A stretch of 64,000 nt of DNA from positions 62,001 to 126,000 of the forward strand of contig BBYL01000017.1 in the NCBI GenBank assembly GCA_001570385.1. Reading direction: 5' to 3'. A program made the position numbers and the translations under genes. This DNA comes from Microtetraspora glauca (GTDB lineage Bacteria; Actinomycetota; Actinomycetes; Streptosporangiales; Streptosporangiaceae). The notes under the pieces are model-generated. The model was not told the origin of the DNA. It saw only the letters and a list, made by a program, of their open reading frames with translations, and made no database searches. Below are positions 50,468 through 59,561 of the stretch, in pieces. Numbering within the stretch: the first letter of the stretch is position 1; each line of letters starts with the position of its first letter.

Positions 50468-52089
50468 GAGCGCGCCCGCAACGCCCGTTTGTCCACCTTG
50501 CCGCCATGGTTCCTGGGCAGCGCCTCCAGGGTCACGATCTCGGAGGGGATCTCGTGCCGAGCCAGCCGGTCGCCGAGGAAGGCCCGCAGCGCGGGCAACG
50601 ACACCTCATTGGCCTCGGCACCGCCCCTGCCGCTTTCCCCTGTACCGCTCTCGGCACCGCCCGTGCCACCGCTCTCGGCACCGCCCGTGCCACCGCTCTC
50701 GGCACCGCCCGCGCCACCGCCCGTGCCACCGCCCGCGCCACCGCTCTCGGCGCCGCCCGCCGGGCCGCGCCCCCAACCTCCCCGGTCCGGTGGCTCCCCG
50801 GGAGCCCGCACCACGACGGCCGCCGCGACGGCCGTACCGAGGACGGGGTGGGGAACGCCGTACACGGCGGCCTCCCTCACGGCGGGATGCGCGTGAAGCG
50901 CCTCCTCGACCTTGAGCGTGGAGACCTTGAACGCGCCCGACTTGATCACGTCGCTCTCCCTGTCGACCAGGTAGAGGTAGCCGTCGTCGTCGATGTAGCC
51001 GAGATCGCCCATCCGGATCCAGCCGTCCTTGAAGACGTCGGAGGCGACCGGGGAATCGTTGTAGTACGCGCGGGGCGCGGCGGGCGAGCGCATCCACACC
51101 TCACCGGTCTCTCCGGGAGGTAGCGCGTCGCCGTGGGACGAGGTGATCCGGACGTCGCCGCCCGCGGCCGCCCTGCCGACGGAACCCGGCCGGTCCGGAT
51201 CGACGATCATGATCGTCTGGGCCGGCGCCGCCTCGGTCGAGGTGTAGTAGTTAGTGATCGTCGCGTTGGGGAACATTCCGGCCAGCCCGGTGGCGACCGC
51301 CGCCGGCAGCGGCGCGGCGGCAGAGCCGAGCAGCAGCACGCTGGACAGGTCGTGGCTCCCCCGGTGGCCCAGCAGCTCGATGGCCATCGCGGGGACCACG
51401 AACACCGTCCCGGCACGATGTTCCGCGATGAGCCGCGCGAAGCGATCAGGTGTGAAGCGCGGCAGGGTCACCACGGCCGGATGCGCGTTGAGCGCGTTGA
51501 CCAGCATCATCTGCCCCGCGTTCGTCCCGATCGGGAAGGCGTGCACCAGGTGCCGCGAATGGGCGAACATCCTCAGGGCCGGGCGGCGCGGCCGGAGGAG
51601 CGCGCCGAAGGCCAGGTTGGCGTGTGTGGCGGCGACGCCCTTGGCCGTCCCCGTGGTGCCCGAGGTGTAGAGGATCTGCGCGAGGGCGTCACGCCCGGTT
51701 CGCGCGTCGGGCGGCTCCGCCGCGCCCCCAGGTAGATCGCCCAGATCCCTGATGATCATGGATGCCGAACAGTGCGCCGCGATCCGTCCGACCTCCGCGA
51801 CCGGTGTCCGGTCCGGCAGAGGTACGGCCACCGCGCCCGCCTTGAGCACTCCGATGAATGCGATCGCATAGTCGATCCAGCGCGCGCCAGGAAAGATCAG
51901 TCCGATCCGTTCGCCGTTCCGCACGCCCATGGAGAGCAACGCGTTGGCGACGGCGTTCGACCGCACCTCCCACTCCTCGAAGGTCAACTCACCGACCCCG
52001 TGAACGATCATCGCGACCGCGTGGGGTTCGGCCGCCGCCCTGGCCGCGAGCAGGCGGGGAAGCGTCGGGAATTCGATCGCAGTTCTCAC
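50464..52089 (-). CDS. stand-alone adenylate-forming enzyme (acyl/aryl-acid or amino acid ligase)
   Basis: 541 residues from GTG 52089 (GGAGG 6 nt upstream). ANL-superfamily motifs: YTSGTTGTAKG (141-151), NYYTSTEAAP (A5), GEVWMRSPAAPRAYYN, GWIRMGDLGYIDDDGYLYLV (A7) and the C-terminal catalytic Lys531 in HGGKVDK. The A4 region (HAFPIGTNAG) lacks the Asp that holds the alpha-amino group in NRPS A domains, so a fatty, aryl or hydroxy acid is more likely than an amino acid. The hinge before the C-terminal subdomain is swollen by Gly/Ala/Glu/Ser repeats (about 445-482). First gene of the minus-strand operon; probably loads Ser453 of the next protein. Confidence 0.9.
   Translation of the reverse strand: MRTAIEFPTLPRLLAARAAAEPHAVAMIVHGVGELTFEEWEVRSNAVANALLSMGVRNGERIGLIFPGARWIDYAIAFIGVLKAGAVAVPLPDRTPVAEVGRIAAHCSASMIIRDLGDLPGGAAEPPDARTGRDALAQILYTSGTTGTAKGVAATHANLAFGALLRPRRPALRMFAHSRHLVHAFPIGTNAGQMMLVNALNAHPAVVTLPRFTPDRFARLIAEHRAGTVFVVPAMAIELLGHRGSHDLSSVLLLGSAAAPLPAAVATGLAGMFPNATITNYYTSTEAAPAQTIMIVDPDRPGSVGRAAAGGDVRITSSHGDALPPGETGEVWMRSPAAPRAYYNDSPVASDVFKDGWIRMGDLGYIDDDGYLYLVDRESDVIKSGAFKVSTLKVEEALHAHPAVREAAVYGVPHPVLGTAVAAAVVVRAPGEPPDRGGWGRGPAGGAESGGAGGGTGGGAGGAESGGTGGAESGGTGGAESGTGESGRGGAEANEVSLPALRAFLGDRLARHEIPSEIVTLEALPRNHGGKVDKRALRARS
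50644..50755 (-). repeat. 24-bp in-frame tandem repeat in the adenylating enzyme
   Basis: ACCGCTCTCGGCACCGCCCG plus TGCC recurs at 50644, 50668 and 50692, followed by 12-bp half-units. It encodes GGAESGGT-type repeats in the hinge between the two ligase subdomains. Confidence 0.9.
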
Positions 52090-52402
52090 TGGACAACCTC
52101 CGAAAGATCGGATGAATGAAGCTCACCCATCGACCGGAAATCATTATTGGAAGGATTGTTTCCAGTTACTCCGAGGGGAGAGTCTGACACGACGCGGCAA
52201 CGTGCGACAAGTGGGAGCGCCTATCCAATGCCCTATCTCGTCGGAGTTTCCATTCGCCACAAGGGTTGTGGCCCCGGCCGCCGCATGCCAGACTTGACCC
52301 CACACGATAACTGCAAAGAAACTTTCCTATTATTACTCGCCGGCACCTTCCTCCGGCCATTTAGGGCTGCAGTCATCCGATCTATGGGAGGCGTACGCCT
52401 GG
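52090..52402. promoter_or_regulatory. 313-bp AT-rich divergent promoter region of the NRPS cluster
   Basis: The region separates the two cluster operons and is much lower in GC than its flanks (for example AATCATTATTGGAAGGATTG near 52140 and AAAGAAACTTTCCTATTATT near 52315). TATTAT at 52329-52334 is a candidate -10 for the plus operon. GGGAGG at 52385-52390 is a Shine-Dalgarno 12 nt before ATG 52403. I see no clear dyad operator and no regulator gene in the cluster. Confidence 0.6.
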
Positions 52403-55400
52403 ATGCTTGCCATCTCTGACATTCCGCTGTCCCTCGGCCAGGAACGGCTGTGGTTCCTGCACGAGCTGAACCCGGACGACGCCTCCTACAACATCTGCGT
52501 CACCGAGCGGCTTCGCGGACCGCTCGACGCCGTCGCGCTGGAGCGCGCCCTCGGCGCGGTCGTACGGCGGCACGAGGTGCTGCGGACCCGCTACCCCTCC
52601 GTGGACGGCAGGCCCGTGCAGGTGATCGACGACGCCGTCCCCGTGCTCGAACGCGTCGCCGCGTCACGCGAGGACCGGGCCGCCGAACTCGTCGCCGAGC
52701 TGACCAACCGGCCGTTCGACCTCGCCCGCGGCCCGGTGATCCGGGCCCGCCTGATCACGCTCACCGGAGGCGACGGCGCCGACGGCGGCATCGAAGACCA
52801 TGCCGAAGACCATGCCGAAGACAACGCCGCCGACAGCACCGACGACAGCGCGGCGAACGAGCAGGGCGGGCCCCGCACCGAGCACATCCTGGTCGTCGTC
52901 CTGCACCACATCGCGGGCGACGGCTGGTCACTCGGGGTGTTGTTCCGCGAGCTGGCCGCCCATTACGAGGCCTTCCTGAACGGCACGCCGCCCCGCGTCC
53001 CCGACCTGCCCATGCGGTACGCCGATCATGCGATCCGCCAGCGTGCCCGGGACCACGCCCAGGAGCATGACCGCTCGCTGGACCACTGGAAGGAACGGCT
53101 GGCCGGGGTGCCCGTCCTCGCCCTGCCCACCGACCGGCCGCGTCCCCGGACGAGGAGTTCGCGGGGCGGCTGCGTCACACGCGAACTGCCGGCCACCCTG
53201 ACGGACCGGCTCACACGGCTGGCACGGGCCCAGCGGGTCACCCTGTTCATGCTGCTGCTCGCCGCGTTCCAGACAGAGCTGTCCCGCTACTCGGGCCAGA
53301 TCGATTTCTGCGTGGGCTCCCCGGTGGCCGCCAGGGACGACGAGGACACCGAGCACCTGATCGGCTTCTTCCTCAACACGCTCGCCATCAGGACCGACCT
53401 CTCCGGCGATCCCTCCTTCAGGGAGGTGCTCCGCCGTACCCGCTCGACCGTGGTGGAGGCGCTGGTCCACCAGGGCACGCCGTTCGACCGGCTGGTCACC
53501 GAGCTCGGCGTCGAACGCGACCTGAGCCGGACTCCGGTCTTCCAGACGCAGTTCAGCCTGCGTAGCGAGGCGAACGACGGCCCCGTCCTCGCCGGGGTCA
53601 CCGCCGAGCGGTACGACCCGGGGTTCCGGCAGGCGAAGTTCGACCTGTCGCTGGAGATCCTCCCGTCCGGGGACGTCCTCAAGGCATTCTTCGTCTACAG
53701 CGCCGACCTCTTCCACAGGGCGACCGTCGAACGGTTCGCCGCGAACTTCGAGACCCTCCTGTGGTCCGTCGTCACCGACCCGGACACGCGGATCTCCGAA
53801 CTGGAGCTGATCGCGCCCGACGAGCGGAAGGTCATCGCCGGTTGCAGCGCGTGCCCGACCGTTCCCGAACCGCCCGCACCGACGCTTCCCGAGATGGTCG
53901 CCGCCACGGCTCGCCGCTCCCCCGGAACCGTGGCCGTGCGGTACGGCGACGCCGAGTTGACCTACGCCGAGCTGGCCGCGCGCGCCGGAGGGCTGGCGGC
54001 ACGGCTCAGGGATCTCGGCGTCGGGCCCGACGTTCGCGTGGGCATCTGCCTGGAACAGTCGATCGACCAGGCGGTGGCCATCCTCGGCGTGCTGAAGGCG
54101 GGCGGGGCGTACGTGCCGCTCGATCCGGAGCAGCCCGGGGAGCGGCTGCGGCACATGCTCGAAGGCGCGGCCGTACTGATCGCCAGGACCGGTGGTGACG
54201 GCGCCCGGGGCGCTCCGGGCGCCCATGGCTCCCTGGACGGCGGAACAGCCGTTCCGCCGGGGCCGGACTTCGCTGGACCGGTGATCGACCCGGGCGACCC
54301 GGGCATCCCGCGTGCGGGCACAGGGCAGTTGGGCACAGGGCAGTTGGGCACAGGGCAGGCGACCACAGGGCGGGTGGGCACGGAGGAAGGAAGCACGGGT
54401 GACGGGGGAGCCGACGCCGCCGCCCCGTGGCCGCCTCCGTCGCCCGACGACCTCGCCTACGTCATCTACACGTCCGGATCGACCGGGCGGCCCAAGGGCG
54501 TGTCCGTACAGCACAGGCAGGTCATGAACTACCTGGCGGACGTGCACGAGAGGTTCGGCGTCGCCGAGGGCCGGAGCTTCGCCCTGCTCCAGTCGCTCAC
54601 GTTCGACTTCGGCATGACCGTGTTCTACCTGTCGCTGATGACCGGGGGCACGCTCCACATGCTGCCCTCGCGCATCTCCGCGCCCGAGCTGGCGGCGTCC
54701 ATGCCGGGGATCGACTACCTCAAGATGACGCCCTCACACCTCGGCGCGCTGGCGGCGGACGTGGACGTGCGTGCGCTCCTCCCGAGGCGGCTGCTGATCC
54801 TGGGCGGTGAGGGGTCGAGCTGGGAATGGGCCCGCGGGCTGGCCGCGCTCGGCGCCTGCCAGGTGGTCAACCACTACGGCCCCACCGAGGCGACCATCGG
54901 CGTCACCACCTACCAGGTCGGAGCGGACGTCGAACCCACGGGGCCGATCACGCCGATCGGGCGGCCGCTCGGCCACGCACGGATCCTCGTCCTCGACGCG
55001 CACCTGCGGCCGGTGCCGGTCGGCGTGCCGGGCGAACTGTGCGTCGGCGGCGACCGGCTGGCCCGCGGATACCTCGGCAGGCCCGACCTCACCGCCGCCG
55101 CGTTCGTCGAGTCCGAACGGCACGGCCGGATCTATCGCACCGGCGACCTGGCCCGATGGCTGCCGGACGGCACCCTCGAGTTCCTCGGCCGCCGCGACCT
55201 CCAGGTCAAGATCCGCGGATACCGGGTCGAGCTCGGCGAGGTGGACGAGGCCCTGCGGCTGTGTCCGGGCGTCGCCCACGCCGTGACCGACGCGCGAGGG
55301 GGCGAGCTGGTCGCGTACCTGGTGGCCGGCGACGTGGCTGACAACGTAGCTGGCAACGCGGCCACCGGGGCGGGTCGGCCCGGCGTCGCTGAGCTGCGCC

Positions 55401-57970
55401 GGGACCTCGGCACCCGGCTGCCCGACTACATGGTGCCGACCCGCTATGTCTGGCTGGACGAACTGCCGCTGAAGGGACACGGCAAGGTCGACCGGGCAGC
55501 GCTGCCCGACCCGGAGGGCGACCGTCCGGACCAGGAGGTGCCCTTCGAGCCGCCGGCGGACGAGGTCGAGGCGATCATCGCCGCGGCGTGGTGCGATGTG
55601 CTCGGCCTGCGCCAGGTGGGCGTGCTGGACGACTTCTTCGACCTCGGCGGTCACTCGCTGCTGGCCACCCGCGTGGTGGCCCGTCTGCGCCGCGAGTTGC
55701 CGCCCGGCGGCCATCCGATCGGCCTCATGGACCTCTTCCAGCGGACCACGGTCAGGGAGTTGGCCGAACTGGCGAGGAGCGGCGCCGGCCCGCGCGGCCT
55801 GCTGTACGAGCTGACCGCGCCGCGTTCGGGGCAGGTGACGTGCACCCTGGTCTGCGTGCCGTACGGCGGGGGAAGCGCGGTCGTCTACCAGCCGCTGGCC
55901 GACGCGCTTGAGGAGACGTGGACCCTGTTCTCGGTCGCCGTCCCGGGACACGATCTCGGGCTGGCCGAGGAACCGCGCCCGCTTGAGGAGGTCGCGGAGC
56001 GGTGCGTCGAGGAGATCGCGGAGAAGGTGACCGGACCGCTGGTGCTGTACGGCCACTGCGGAGTCGGAGGCGCGCTGACCGTCGAGATCGCCCGGCGGCT
56101 GGAGGCCAGGGGAAGGGCGGTGGAGGCCGTCTACATGGGCGGCGTGTTCCCCTTCGCCCGTCCGGTCAAGGGGCTGATGGGCCGGTGGGCCGCGCTCACC
56201 CGGCTGGAGCGGCTGCGCAGCGACCGGGCGGAGCTCAACTGGCTGACCGCGCTCGGAGCCGATCTGTCGGAGCTGGACGACGACCAGAAGGCGTTCGTCA
56301 TCCGCAACATGCGGCATGACGCCCGGGAGGCCGAGGAGTATTTCACCCGGCTGATCGAGGAGGGCGCCGACCGGCTGTCCGCGCCGATCATCTCGGTCGT
56401 CGGCGAGTACGACCCGGCCACCGACTACTACGAGGAGCGCTATCGGGAGTGGGGGTTCCTGACCGGCACGACCGCTCTGGTCGTCCTGGAGGAAGGTGGC
56501 CACTATTTCCTGAAATATCGAGCGAACGAGTTGGCGGCCGTCGTCACCGGCACCCATCGGCGGCTCCCGGCCGTCCTCGGCGGTGCCGCCCTGACGGCGG
56601 ACCCCGGTCAGCCGCCGACACCGGATCACGCGGCGGACCCCGGTCAGACGGGGGAACCGGATCGCACGGCAGGACCCGGCCGCACGGCAGGACCCGGTCA
56701 AGTGGCCGGACCCGAGCCGACGGTACGCCGATTCCTGACGGTCGCCCTGGGCCAGATGGCCTGCCTGATCGGCTCCACGCTGACCGAGTTCGCGATCCCG
56801 GTGTGGATGTACCTCAGGACCGGATCCATGACGCAGTACGCGGTGCTCCAGATCCTGGCCGTGATCCCGGGCATCCTGGCGGCCCCCCTCGCGGGCGCGA
56901 TCGTGGACCGGTCGAACCGCCGCACGGTGATGATCACAGGTAACGCGGCCGCGCTGGCGATCCAGTCGACGGCCGCGCTGCTCCTGTGGGCCGGCCACCT
57001 CGGCACCTGGCCGCTGTACGGCCTGCTGACCGCTCTGTCCGTCGCGCTGACCTTCCAACGGCTGGCGTTCACCTCGGCCGTGCCGCAACTCGTGCCGAAG
57101 CGCTACCTCGGGCACGCGAACGGCGTCGCGCAGACGACCCTGGGCGTCGCGCAGTTCATCGCGCCGCTGGCCGCCGTGGGCCTCCTGTCGGCGGCGGGGC
57201 TCCAGGGCATCCTCGTACTCGACGTGGTCGGACACGTGTTCACGCTGCTCGTCCTGGCGCTCGTGGCCTTCCCCGCGACGATGGCGCACCGCCGGAGGGA
57301 GGCCGTCGTCCGGCAGATCGCGGAGGGGTTCCGGCTGTCGATGGGCGACCGGAGCTTCCGCGCCATGGTGATCTTCTTCGCTCTGCTGTCGCTCGGCCTG
57401 TCGCCGGTCTTCATGATGTACTCGCCGCTGGTGCTGTCCTTCGGCACCCTGGCGGACGCGGGTGCGATCGCGCTCGTCGCGGGCGCGGGCGCGGTGGCCG
57501 GCGGTCTGACGATGGCCGTGTGGGGAGGTCCCGCACGCGGGCGGATGCGCGGGATGCTGCTCGCCACGTCGCTCATCGCCGCGTCCTGCCTGGTCGTGGG
57601 GCTCGACACCTCGCTGGTCATGATCGGCGTGGGCGCCTTCGGGGTGTCGTACGGGCTGGCCCTGGTCAACGGCATCTACACGACGATCATCCAGGTGAAG
57701 GTGCCGCAGCGGTTCCACGGCCGGGTGTTCGCGCTCAACCAGATGGTCGCCTGGTCGACGATCCCGCTCGGGGTCGGCGTGATCGCCCCGCTGGGCACCC
57801 GACTGCTCGGCGACATCGGCACGATGTACGTGGTGTTCGGCGGGTTCATCGCGGCCGTCGTGCTCGTCTCGCTCCGCGTCCGCGTCCTGGCCCGGTTCGA
57901 CGACGAGGTCCCGGACGCCACCCCCGACGATCTCGTCGGACTCGAACGGCGATCTCGGAAGCCGGCATGA
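52403..57970 (+). CDS. NRPS (C-A-PCP-TE) fused to an MFS exporter
   Basis: 1855 residues. C domain 5-470 with HHIAGDG (168-174); A domain 490-1040 with YTSGSTGRPKG (689-699), NHYGPTEATIG and Lys1028; PCP with GGHSLL, Ser1085; thioesterase about 1140-1385; linker of TAGPGR repeats; MFS transporter of about 10-12 helices from 1441 to 1840 (RRFLTVALGQMACLIG, GAIVDRSNRRTVM). A-domain specificity residues by GrsA alignment read D-F-T-K-I-G-H-I-G-K, close to Asp codes. The thioesterase nucleophile motif is GHCGVGG (Cys1219), with Asp1337 and His1367 completing the triad. Asp/Glu- and Thr/Gly-rich repeats are inserted in the C and A domains. The stop overlaps the ACP start (ATGA). Confidence 0.93.
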   Translation: MLAISDIPLSLGQERLWFLHELNPDDASYNICVTERLRGPLDAVALERALGAVVRRHEVLRTRYPSVDGRPVQVIDDAVPVLERVAASREDRAAELVAELTNRPFDLARGPVIRARLITLTGGDGADGGIEDHAEDHAEDNAADSTDDSAANEQGGPRTEHILVVVLHHIAGDGWSLGVLFRELAAHYEAFLNGTPPRVPDLPMRYADHAIRQRARDHAQEHDRSLDHWKERLAGVPVLALPTDRPRPRTRSSRGGCVTRELPATLTDRLTRLARAQRVTLFMLLLAAFQTELSRYSGQIDFCVGSPVAARDDEDTEHLIGFFLNTLAIRTDLSGDPSFREVLRRTRSTVVEALVHQGTPFDRLVTELGVERDLSRTPVFQTQFSLRSEANDGPVLAGVTAERYDPGFRQAKFDLSLEILPSGDVLKAFFVYSADLFHRATVERFAANFETLLWSVVTDPDTRISELELIAPDERKVIAGCSACPTVPEPPAPTLPEMVAATARRSPGTVAVRYGDAELTYAELAARAGGLAARLRDLGVGPDVRVGICLEQSIDQAVAILGVLKAGGAYVPLDPEQPGERLRHMLEGAAVLIARTGGDGARGAPGAHGSLDGGTAVPPGPDFAGPVIDPGDPGIPRAGTGQLGTGQLGTGQATTGRVGTEEGSTGDGGADAAAPWPPPSPDDLAYVIYTSGSTGRPKGVSVQHRQVMNYLADVHERFGVAEGRSFALLQSLTFDFGMTVFYLSLMTGGTLHMLPSRISAPELAASMPGIDYLKMTPSHLGALAADVDVRALLPRRLLILGGEGSSWEWARGLAALGACQVVNHYGPTEATIGVTTYQVGADVEPTGPITPIGRPLGHARILVLDAHLRPVPVGVPGELCVGGDRLARGYLGRPDLTAAAFVESERHGRIYRTGDLARWLPDGTLEFLGRRDLQVKIRGYRVELGEVDEALRLCPGVAHAVTDARGGELVAYLVAGDVADNVAGNAATGAGRPGVAELRRDLGTRLPDYMVPTRYVWLDELPLKGHGKVDRAALPDPEGDRPDQEVPFEPPADEVEAIIAAAWCDVLGLRQVGVLDDFFDLGGHSLLATRVVARLRRELPPGGHPIGLMDLFQRTTVRELAELARSGAGPRGLLYELTAPRSGQVTCTLVCVPYGGGSAVVYQPLADALEETWTLFSVAVPGHDLGLAEEPRPLEEVAERCVEEIAEKVTGPLVLYGHCGVGGALTVEIARRLEARGRAVEAVYMGGVFPFARPVKGLMGRWAALTRLERLRSDRAELNWLTALGADLSELDDDQKAFVIRNMRHDAREAEEYFTRLIEEGADRLSAPIISVVGEYDPATDYYEERYREWGFLTGTTALVVLEEGGHYFLKYRANELAAVVTGTHRRLPAVLGGAALTADPGQPPTPDHAADPGQTGEPDRTAGPGRTAGPGQVAGPEPTVRRFLTVALGQMACLIGSTLTEFAIPVWMYLRTGSMTQYAVLQILAVIPGILAAPLAGAIVDRSNRRTVMITGNAAALAIQSTAALLLWAGHLGTWPLYGLLTALSVALTFQRLAFTSAVPQLVPKRYLGHANGVAQTTLGVAQFIAPLAAVGLLSAAGLQGILVLDVVGHVFTLLVLALVAFPATMAHRRREAVVRQIAEGFRLSMGDRSFRAMVIFFALLSLGLSPVFMMYSPLVLSFGTLADAGAIALVAGAGAVAGGLTMAVWGGPARGRMRGMLLATSLIAASCLVVGLDTSLVMIGVGAFGVSYGLALVNGIYTTIIQVKVPQRFHGRVFALNQMVAWSTIPLGVGVIAPLGTRLLGDIGTMYVVFGGFIAAVVLVSLRVRVLARFDDEVPDATPDDLVGLERRSRKPA
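54316..54360 (+). repeat. 15-bp in-frame tandem repeat in the NRPS A domain
   Basis: GGGCACAGGGCAGTT occurs at 54316, 54331 and (ending GC) 54346. It encodes GTGQL repeats in a surface insertion between motifs A2 and A3 (about residues 639-672). Confidence 0.88.
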
Positions 57971-58242
57971 GAAGCACCGGGGATCCCGGCGCGGAAAGGG
58001 ACCGAATGCTGAAGGAACGACTGGCGGAGCTGGTGTCGGAATCGTGCGACGGCGAGATCACCACGGCCGAGGCCCTGGAGGCGACCGTCCCGCTGTCCTA
58101 CCTCGGCGTCACCTCCCTGGCCCAGATGCGCCTGATCGACGCGCTCGAACGGGAATACGGCGTGGAGATCGACCTCGGCGGAGACGTCTCGTTCCTCGAC
58201 AGCGTCGACGGGCTGGCCGCGTGGGTGTCGGCGGCGCGATGA
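57967..58242 (+). CDS. free acyl/peptidyl carrier protein with altered DSL motif
   Basis: 91 residues from ATG 57967, overlapping the NRPS stop (ATGA). PP-binding fold: MLKERLAELVSESCDGEITT, then YLGVTSLAQMRLIDALEREYGVEIDL. The phosphopantetheine site is Ser50 in VTSLAQ, where carrier proteins normally have (L)-Asp-Ser-Leu; here Thr49 replaces Asp. The stop overlaps the next start by 4 bp. Likely holds an intermediate for the free C domain that follows, or for the E1/E2 pair. Confidence 0.88.
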   Translation: MRSTGDPGAERDRMLKERLAELVSESCDGEITTAEALEATVPLSYLGVTSLAQMRLIDALEREYGVEIDLGGDVSFLDSVDGLAAWVSAAR

Positions 58243-59561
58243 TCTCCTTCGCGGGCACGCGCTCCGGCAGGGCCCCGCTGACCTGGGGCCAGCGGGCGAT
58301 CTGGGACGCCATCCGGCGGACAGCGCCCGACGACCGCTACTTCAACTTCGGCCGGGTGCTGGAAGTGCCGAGGGGCGCGCGGCCCGCGTCGGCCGCGTAC
58401 GTGTCGCGCGGGATCGGGCTGCTGGTCGAGCGGCACGAGGCGCTCCGCACGCTCGTCGGCCCGGGAGCGTGTCAGGACCTCCGCGACCGGGGCGTGCTCC
58501 CCGTCCGGATCGCGGCGGGCGCGGACCCCGACCTCGTCCTCGCGGAGCTGTCCGCGACCGCCTTCGACTACGCGGACGAGTGGCCGCTGCGGGTCGGGCT
58601 CGTGACCGGCGGCGGCCCCCTCCATGAGGACGAGGTCACCCACGTGGTGCTCGTCTTCTGCCACATGGCCGCGGACGGGCTCGGCGCGGAGCAGGTGGTC
58701 CGTGACCTGCGGTTGTTCCTCCTGCGCGGCGGGTTGCCCGGCGATCCGCCGCCGCAGCCGCTCGACCTGGCCCGATGGCAGGAGTCCGCGGCCGGCAGGA
58801 GACAGGCGGCGGCCGCGGCCACCCACTGGGAACGCGAGTACCGCCGGATCCCGGCCACGATGTTCGACCTGCCGTCCGGCGCCGCCGAGCGGCCCCCCGT
58901 CCGGCGGGCCGCTCTCTCCTCCCCGGCGATCGACCTGGCCGCCCAGCGCCTGGCCGTACGGCACGGCACCAGCACCTCGACCGTGCTGCTCACGGCGGTG
59001 AGCGCGCTCGTCGCCGAGGTGACCGGCCACGAGACCGTCGCCGTCCTGCCGATCGTGAGCAACCGGTTCGGCCGGGACACCCGGACCGCGGTGACCACCC
59101 TGTCGCAGGAGGGGCTGTTCGTCCTCGGAACCGGCGGCTCATCGGGCGGCCCGGTGCGCACGCGGCCCGGGGCCGGGTTCGCCGACCTGCTCGCCGCGGC
59201 CCGCGCGGCCGTGCTGCGGGCCTATCGGAGCGGCTACCACGATCCCGGCGACCGGGAACGGATCGTCGCGGAGACGAGCCGGGAGCGCGGCGTCCCGATC
59301 CACCCGTACTGCTGTTTCAATGACATGCGCTTCACCGAGCGGGCGACCGACCACGACGACGAGCTCATCCGCAGAGCGCCGTCGGAGACATCCCTGACCT
59401 GGCCGCTGAGCCAGGACGAGCTCAACTGCCGGTTCTGCGTCCATGTGAGCGACGCGACGCGGGTCTCGGTCACGGCCGACACCCGCTGGCTCTCGAAGGC
59501 GGACATCGAGCGCTACCTGCTCGGCCTGGAGAGGCTCCTCGTCGAGGCGGCCCTGCGTTGA
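58239..59561 (+). CDS. free-standing condensation-like domain
   Basis: 440 residues from ATG 58239. Condensation-fold features: an N-terminal LTWGQRAIWDAIRR, HEALRT-type helix (LLVERHEALRTLVG) and the core motif CHMAADG at 141-147. The first His of HHxxxDG is Cys, while catalytic His142, Asp146 and Gly147 remain. C-terminal SLTWPLSQDELNCRFCVHVS and the final helix are also C-domain-like. It may condense, cyclise or release an intermediate on the preceding ACP. Coupled on both sides by 4-bp overlaps. Confidence 0.85.
   Translation: MISFAGTRSGRAPLTWGQRAIWDAIRRTAPDDRYFNFGRVLEVPRGARPASAAYVSRGIGLLVERHEALRTLVGPGACQDLRDRGVLPVRIAAGADPDLVLAELSATAFDYADEWPLRVGLVTGGGPLHEDEVTHVVLVFCHMAADGLGAEQVVRDLRLFLLRGGLPGDPPPQPLDLARWQESAAGRRQAAAAATHWEREYRRIPATMFDLPSGAAERPPVRRAALSSPAIDLAAQRLAVRHGTSTSTVLLTAVSALVAEVTGHETVAVLPIVSNRFGRDTRTAVTTLSQEGLFVLGTGGSSGGPVRTRPGAGFADLLAAARAAVLRAYRSGYHDPGDRERIVAETSRERGVPIHPYCCFNDMRFTERATDHDDELIRRAPSETSLTWPLSQDELNCRFCVHVSDATRVSVTADTRWLSKADIERYLLGLERLLVEAALR

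Noticed and set aside
54734-57718. 994-codon minus-strand open frame inside the NRPS-MFS gene
   Set aside because: Antisense to A, PCP, TE and MFS domains that carry clear motifs.
58239-59561. Free C-like protein as an inactive pseudogene because HHxxxDG is CHxxxDG
   Set aside because: The catalytic second His, Asp and Gly are intact and the frame is complete and coupled on both sides, so it is kept as a probable functional gene.
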